A stretch of 35,763 nt of DNA from Candidatus Latescibacterota bacterium. GTDB lineage: Bacteria > Latescibacterota > UBA2968 > UBA8231. The position numbers and the translations under genes are program-made. The stretch is taken from positions 1 through 35,763 of the forward strand of contig RKRN01000275.1 in NCBI GenBank assembly GCA_007571365.1, read 5' to 3'. Each line of letters starts with the position of its first letter. The stretch's first letter is position 1. Positions 31,926-35,763 of this stretch are shown one piece after another. A model generated the notes under the pieces. The model worked only from the letters and a program-made list of their open reading frames with translations, searched no databases and was not told where the DNA came from.

Positions 31926-33313
31926 TTAGATGGGTTTCATTCGCACTGGGCGTCGCACTGGTGGCCGGCTGCCAGCCCGAGCCGGAAGTGCCGCCGCCGC
32001 CTTCGGCTGAGCTCAGGTCGAAGCCGGTTGAGGAGCCGCTGCTGCTTGGGCGCATCCTGTTGCGGCAGAAGCGCTACGCGGACGCGTTGGCGGTGTACGG
32101 GGAGGCGCGGAAGCGCCATCCACAGTCGGGTGAGGTGCTGGCTACGCTGGGCCGGATCCACTTGGCCTTGGGCCAGCCCGAAGAAGCTATCCAATTCTAC
32201 GAGATGGCCGTGGCCCTCGAATCCGAGCAGCCCGAATGGCTCGTCGCCTTGGGCAATGTGCATCTGAAGCTGAGCCGCTACGACGAAGCCCACGCTGCGT
32301 TTGCTGCGGCCTTGGCCTTGGACTCAACGTATGCGCCAGCGCGGCGCAACAAAGCGGCCGTGTACAGCAAACAGGGGCGGTTGGGCGATGCCGCGCACGA
32401 ATACGAGCGCGCCTTGGCGCTGCGGCCCGAACACCTCCACACCCACTTCAACCTCGGGCTGGTGTACGCCAGCTTGGGCCGCTATGCAGAGGCCAGTGAA
32501 ACTTTGCAACAGGTTTTGCTAGCCGCGCCGGAAAATGCTCGGGCGCTCTACTCAATGGGGGAGATCAAGCTCCAAGAGGGCGACGATGCCGGGGCCGTCG
32601 AGTACTTTGAGCGCACGCTAGCGGCCGACACCACCTACGCCGAGGCCCATCTGCAACTGGGGCGGATCCAGATGAGCCAAAACGATCTTGCGGCGGCGGC
32701 CGAGTGCTTTCGCCGGGTCATCCTCATCGAACCCGGGCTGGCCGAGTCCTTTCGCCTGCTGGGCCAGATCCACCTGCGGCAGGGCCGCGAGGCCGCCGGC
32801 GAAAAATCCCTCGCCGCTTACGAAAAGGTCAAGCAAGTCGAGGGGGATATCCAGCGCTATCGCGAGCGGCTGCGCAGCGATCCAGACGATGCCGACGCCC
32901 ATTACAGTTTGGGTTTTATGTACAATCGCTTGGGATTTACCGGCGTGGCGTTGCCGCACTACGCCCAAGCCGTGCGAATCAATCCCAGCCATCTGCGGGC
33001 CCTGAACAACATGGGCAACATCTACTTGCGCACCGGACATTTCGAGCAAGCAGCAGCGGCCTATCAACAGATCGTCGAACAAGACCCGGAGCACGTGGCC
33101 GCCTTTGCCGCCCTCGGACAGGTCTATTTGAATCAGCAGCGCACCGATGAGGCCATTGCCATGCTCAACCGCGCCCTTGCACTCGACGAAAACTGGCTCA
33201 GTGCCCACCAAGCCTTGGGCGAGGCCTACAAGCGGCTGGGGCAGATTGCCAAAAGCGAACAACACCAACGCCGGGCCGATGCCTTGCTTAGAAAGCAAAA
33301 AGATGATCTGTAA
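31922..33313 (+). CDS. TPR-repeat lipoprotein
   Basis: The 463-residue product starts at TTG 31922, overlapping the preceding stop as TTGA. The signal peptide IRWVSFALGVALVAGC has lipobox VAGC and acylated C17. A Pro-rich linker (QPEPEVPPPPSAE) leads into about eleven TPR units, such as EVLATLGRIHLALGQPEEAIQFYEM... and THFNLGLVYASLGRYAEASET. A short charged break near 295-320 (KVKQVEGDIQRYRERL) splits the array into two superhelices. It should be tethered on the periplasmic face of a membrane. It brackets the CRTAC1 pair with the other TPR lipoprotein, and overlaps the parvulin gene by 11 bp. Partner unknown. Confidence 0.88.
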   Translation: MIRWVSFALGVALVAGCQPEPEVPPPPSAELRSKPVEEPLLLGRILLRQKRYADALAVYGEARKRHPQSGEVLATLGRIHLALGQPEEAIQFYEMAVALESEQPEWLVALGNVHLKLSRYDEAHAAFAAALALDSTYAPARRNKAAVYSKQGRLGDAAHEYERALALRPEHLHTHFNLGLVYASLGRYAEASETLQQVLLAAPENARALYSMGEIKLQEGDDAGAVEYFERTLAADTTYAEAHLQLGRIQMSQNDLAAAAECFRRVILIEPGLAESFRLLGQIHLRQGREAAGEKSLAAYEKVKQVEGDIQRYRERLRSDPDDADAHYSLGFMYNRLGFTGVALPHYAQAVRINPSHLRALNNMGNIYLRTGHFEQAAAAYQQIVEQDPEHVAAFAALGQVYLNQQRTDEAIAMLNRALALDENWLSAHQALGEAYKRLGQIAKSEQHQRRADALLRKQKDDL

Positions 33314-35072
33314 CGCGAGAAAATGGCTAGGGCTTGCAGCCTGTGCATTCCTTTTTTGCTGTGCCCAACAGCCAGCGGCCCCGGCTGCCGAGGGGGGGTT
33401 AGTGGTGGCTGGGACCGCCTTGGCCCAAGTCGGCGACGATCTAATTGACGAACGCGAGTTCCGCCGCTACGAAGCCCGCATCCAACCGCAGCACCGCTCG
33501 CTAGCCCAAGGCGTGGAAAAGCACCGCACACACCTGCTGAGCTTGATCGACATCAAGCTGATGGTGCGCGAAGCGCACGCCCGCGGATTGGACGAGAATC
33601 CCGAATTGACCAAGGCTGTGGAACTCGCCGCGCACAAGGCCATGATCGAAGCCTATCTGCGCGAGCAAGTCGGTCTGCAAATCGAGATTTCCGAAGACGA
33701 GCTGCGAGCCAATTTTGCGGTGCATCCGGCCCGCTACGCCGTGCGCGGGGCGCACATCCTGCTCGACAGCCGCGCCCGCGCCGATTCCATCTACGCGGAG
33801 ATCGCATCCGGCCGGGCTACTTTCGAGGACTTGGCGCGCCAGCACTCGCTGGACGCGGCGACGGCGGCGGCTGGAGGTTGGTTTGATTCGTACTACGCCT
33901 TCGACCGAGTCTCAGACCGAGTGTACGAGCGCGTGTTCGCGTTGGACGCAGGCGAAATCAGCCAACCCTTCCGCACGCCGCAGGGCTGGGAAATCGCCAA
34001 GGTCGTCGATAAGAAGTTGGTGTCTTTTGAGAAGTATCGCTCGGTGATCCAGCGGGCGACTTTTCTCGAAAAAATCGAGAATTTGCGCAGCGAGCACATC
34101 GATAAGCTAGTCGTCGAGAGCGGCTTGCGTCCGGTGGGGGAACAGGTGCGGCGCTTTGTCGCGGCTTGGAACCAACAGCCTGGTGCGCCGCCGCTTGCGC
34201 CCGAGGAGTGGGCCGCCCCGCTCTACGAGTACGACGACGGCGTAATCACCGTGCAGCAGGGCAGCAACTTGTTGCACAATACGCGGCTGGGCCGCGCCCA
34301 AATCGACAGTGCCGTGCTCGACGACCGCGTGCGTCGCCGGGGGGCACCCGACTTGCTGTTGGGCTTGGCGGCCGAGCGCGGCGGATACGCCGAGCGGCCC
34401 GAGGTGCAGGATAAGGTGACAGCCGAAAAGGAGCGGTTGCTGCTGCAAAGGCTGTGGGAAGAGTTGCTCGAAGACGCCTTAGAGGTCAGCGAAGAGGAAG
34501 CCCGTGCTCACTACGAGGCGCATCCAGAGATGTACTGGGCACCAGAAGAAATCGTCGTCCAAGAAATCATGGTCGCCGACGAGCCGCTCGCCCAACAGCT
34601 GCTGGAGCAAATTCGCAACGGGGCCGATATGGCCGCGCTGGCAACCCAGCACAGCATCCGCCGCGACGCCGATGAAACGGGCGGCCTCTACGCGCTGCGT
34701 GCCTTTGAAAAAATCGTTTACAAGGAGCTGATGGACGCGGCCGTATCCGCGCCCGAAAGGACGTTGCAAGGTCCGATTGAGCTAGTTGAGCCCTTGCCTA
34801 CTTCTCTGCGCGAGCCCCGCGCCCTAGAAAGGGCTTTTTCGATTTTCAAGGTCTTGCAGCGCCGACCCAAGCGAGTGCAAGAATACGAATTGAGCCAACA
34901 GAAGGCCCACTACTTGGCCCGCCAAGAAAAACAGCAGCGCGAATTGCGCACCCTCAACCTACAGTTGCGCGACAAATGGCACGATGCGTGGGGCATCAAC
35001 GACAACGCACTGGCCCAGTACGCGCTGGCCCAGGCGGATAAAGAGGAAGAGAAAACAGCGGCGTCTCAGTAA
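33303..35072 (+). CDS. Exported SurA/PpiC-type protein with two parvulin-like domains
   Basis: ATG 33303 overlaps the TPR gene end by 11 bp and directly precedes a signal sequence (ICNARKWLGLAACAFLFCC), possibly a lipoprotein signal (LAAC at 11-14). The frame open from 33147 is an overlap artefact. The 589-residue product has a SurA-N-like helical region (LTKAVELAAHKAMIEAYL). A parvulin domain follows (YAVRGAHILLDSR... FEDLARQHSLDAATAAAGGWFD... ISQPFRTPQGWEIAKV), about 139-245. A second, weaker parvulin-like domain lies near 418-525 (EIVVQEIMVADE... LATQHSIRRDADETGGLY) and then a charged coiled tail. Parvulins isomerise prolyl bonds; SurA/PpiC types assist outer-membrane protein folding. In context it probably matures the surface proteins encoded nearby. 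Confidence 0.88.
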   Translation: MICNARKWLGLAACAFLFCCAQQPAAPAAEGGLVVAGTALAQVGDDLIDEREFRRYEARIQPQHRSLAQGVEKHRTHLLSLIDIKLMVREAHARGLDENPELTKAVELAAHKAMIEAYLREQVGLQIEISEDELRANFAVHPARYAVRGAHILLDSRARADSIYAEIASGRATFEDLARQHSLDAATAAAGGWFDSYYAFDRVSDRVYERVFALDAGEISQPFRTPQGWEIAKVVDKKLVSFEKYRSVIQRATFLEKIENLRSEHIDKLVVESGLRPVGEQVRRFVAAWNQQPGAPPLAPEEWAAPLYEYDDGVITVQQGSNLLHNTRLGRAQIDSAVLDDRVRRRGAPDLLLGLAAERGGYAERPEVQDKVTAEKERLLLQRLWEELLEDALEVSEEEARAHYEAHPEMYWAPEEIVVQEIMVADEPLAQQLLEQIRNGADMAALATQHSIRRDADETGGLYALRAFEKIVYKELMDAAVSAPERTLQGPIELVEPLPTSLREPRALERAFSIFKVLQRRPKRVQEYELSQQKAHYLARQEKQQRELRTLNLQLRDKWHDAWGINDNALAQYALAQADKEEEKTAASQ

Positions 35073-35110
35073 ATTTTTTATACTATCCCCATTTAGACCG
35101 GGAGTAAACC

Positions 35111-35763
35111 ATGAAACATCTAGCGAATTTGTGGCTTTGGTTTTTCGCCGCCGCGGCTACGGGTGCGGCGGCGGACATCGCTTTGTGGCAGATCGGCGGC
35201 AGCGGCCTCCGCTGGGCCGCTAGCGACTCGGCCCAAGTAATGATCGACTTTACCGGACCGAATAACTCGATCCAGCCAGTGCTAGTCAGCGCGGATACGA
35301 CGGTCTTCCCCCTGCTCGAAAATTGGTCGCCGAAAAAGGCACCGGACGAGCTGGGTTTCGTCGATGGCGAGCGGCCCCGCGCTTGGAAGGGCTGCTGCGG
35401 CACTTCTTCGACGGTTGACAACGCACTCAACCTCATCGACGGCAGTGGCGCGACGTACAATCCGGTGACCAGCAACAGCATTGGCAGCGAGTACTACACC
35501 ATCGACCTAGGGGTGCCGGTGCCGCTGTTCCGCTTTGCCATGAGCACGCCGGATAAGGGGTTTTTCCGCTCGGACGGAACTCCGCTTGAAGAGGACGCGA
35601 TCCCGGCCTTTGAGGTCTCCATCGCCCCAGACACCAACAACGACGTGCTGCACACGTCTAATCCCATCGGCGAAGTCATCGTTGAGGCGCGCGAAAATGT
35701 GGTCCCCAAGATAGCCGCGGATTTTCCCTACCAATACGTGCGCTACGTGCGCTACAAGCGCAA
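35111..35763 (+). CDS. Secreted paralogue of the FlgD-tailed surface protein (partial)
   Basis: The frame from ATG 35111 (GGGAG just upstream) stays open for 217 codons to the window edge. A signal peptide (KHLANLWLWFFAAAATGAAA) is followed by a mature part that follows the protein encoded at 22607: VDNALNLIDGSGATYN... YYTIDLGVPVPLFRFAMSTPD... and DFPYQYVRYVRYK correspond to NSISLSIVDGDATTS... FFLDMGSRVPADSLVFFPRQ and FPQQFIRFIQLRV. The pattern is discoidin-like. A CC pair occurs in WKGCCGTSS. The gap to the parvulin gene is 38 bp, so it may belong to the same transcript; TATACT at 35079-35084 could be a -10 box but has no -35. The C-terminal half, where a FlgD tail would be expected, lies outside the window. 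Confidence 0.8.
   Translation, partial: MKHLANLWLWFFAAAATGAAADIALWQIGGSGLRWAASDSAQVMIDFTGPNNSIQPVLVSADTTVFPLLENWSPKKAPDELGFVDGERPRAWKGCCGTSSTVDNALNLIDGSGATYNPVTSNSIGSEYYTIDLGVPVPLFRFAMSTPDKGFFRSDGTPLEEDAIPAFEVSIAPDTNNDVLHTSNPIGEVIVEARENVVPKIAADFPYQYVRYVRYKR

Noticed and set aside
33147-33302. 52-residue N-terminal extension of the parvulin protein
   Set aside because: It lies inside the TPR gene in another frame and would bury the export signal; ATG 33303 immediately precedes the signal.

Overview
The window reads as a GC-rich chromosome segment from an uncultured Gram-negative bacterium. Support for a Gram-negative cell is a large exported outer-membrane-like protein, five or six lipoproteins and exported proteins, and a SurA/PpiC-type chaperone. 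The combination of FlgD-like Ig domains, CRTAC1/ASPIC-UnbV proteins with many TPR proteins, a DUF2723 protein, YfhO and a CBM9-like secreted protein is typical of FCB-group candidate phyla such as Latescibacterota. That placement is inferred from gene content only. No rRNA, tRNA, CRISPR array, transposase or phage gene was seen.

Layout, left to right. (1) 1-1638, minus strand: a spore-photoproduct-lyase-like radical SAM protein, cut by the window edge, behind a gene for an unrecognised SAM-binding (methyltransferase-like) protein. (2) 1895-7224, plus: a tightly coupled SGNH hydrolase / YfhO / DUF2723-TPR trio, probably for modifying surface glycans. (3) 7225-about 9454: an AT-rich islet with a complete HaeII-like type II restriction-modification pair, butted against the stop codon of the DUF2723 gene. 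(4) 9455-16105: an orphan PTS IIA-like protein, then a three-gene AddAB/RecB-like set (degenerate UvrD-like helicase, intact UvrD helicase, stand-alone Fe-S PD-(D/E)XK nuclease). A VapBC module whose toxin is frameshifted lies between the helicase and nuclease genes. (5) 16112-20479, minus: a sugar ABC importer operon (binding protein, two permeases, no ATPase). All three proteins have unusual extra segments. (6) 20480-20828: a divergent promoter region holding a perfect 22-bp inverted repeat that brackets a sigma70-like promoter, which makes it a candidate invertible switch. (7) 20829-27271, plus: a surface/secretion cassette of a CBM9-like secreted protein, a lipoprotein, a FlgD-Ig-tailed secreted protein and a large outer-membrane-like protein, ended by a strong hairpin. 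(8) 27349-35072, plus: a tightly overlapping operon TPR lipoprotein / CRTAC1 / CRTAC1 / TPR lipoprotein / double parvulin. It is followed at 35111 by the start of a paralogue of the FlgD-tailed protein of region 7.

How the parts may work together. Regions 5-8 look like one envelope programme: uptake of carbohydrate (ABC importer), exposure of carbohydrate-binding and adhesin-like proteins (CBM9, FlgD-Ig, outer-membrane protein), and periplasmic folding and scaffolding (parvulin, TPR, CRTAC1). The importer and the surface cassette are divergently transcribed from a shared intergenic region, so the 22-bp inverted repeat is well placed to control one or both. Regions 3 and 4 are genome-defence and DNA-end-processing functions. 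Many genes start at GTG or TTG inside GTGA/TTGA stop-start overlaps, so several start codons were placed by overlap or Shine-Dalgarno evidence rather than by the longest reading frame.
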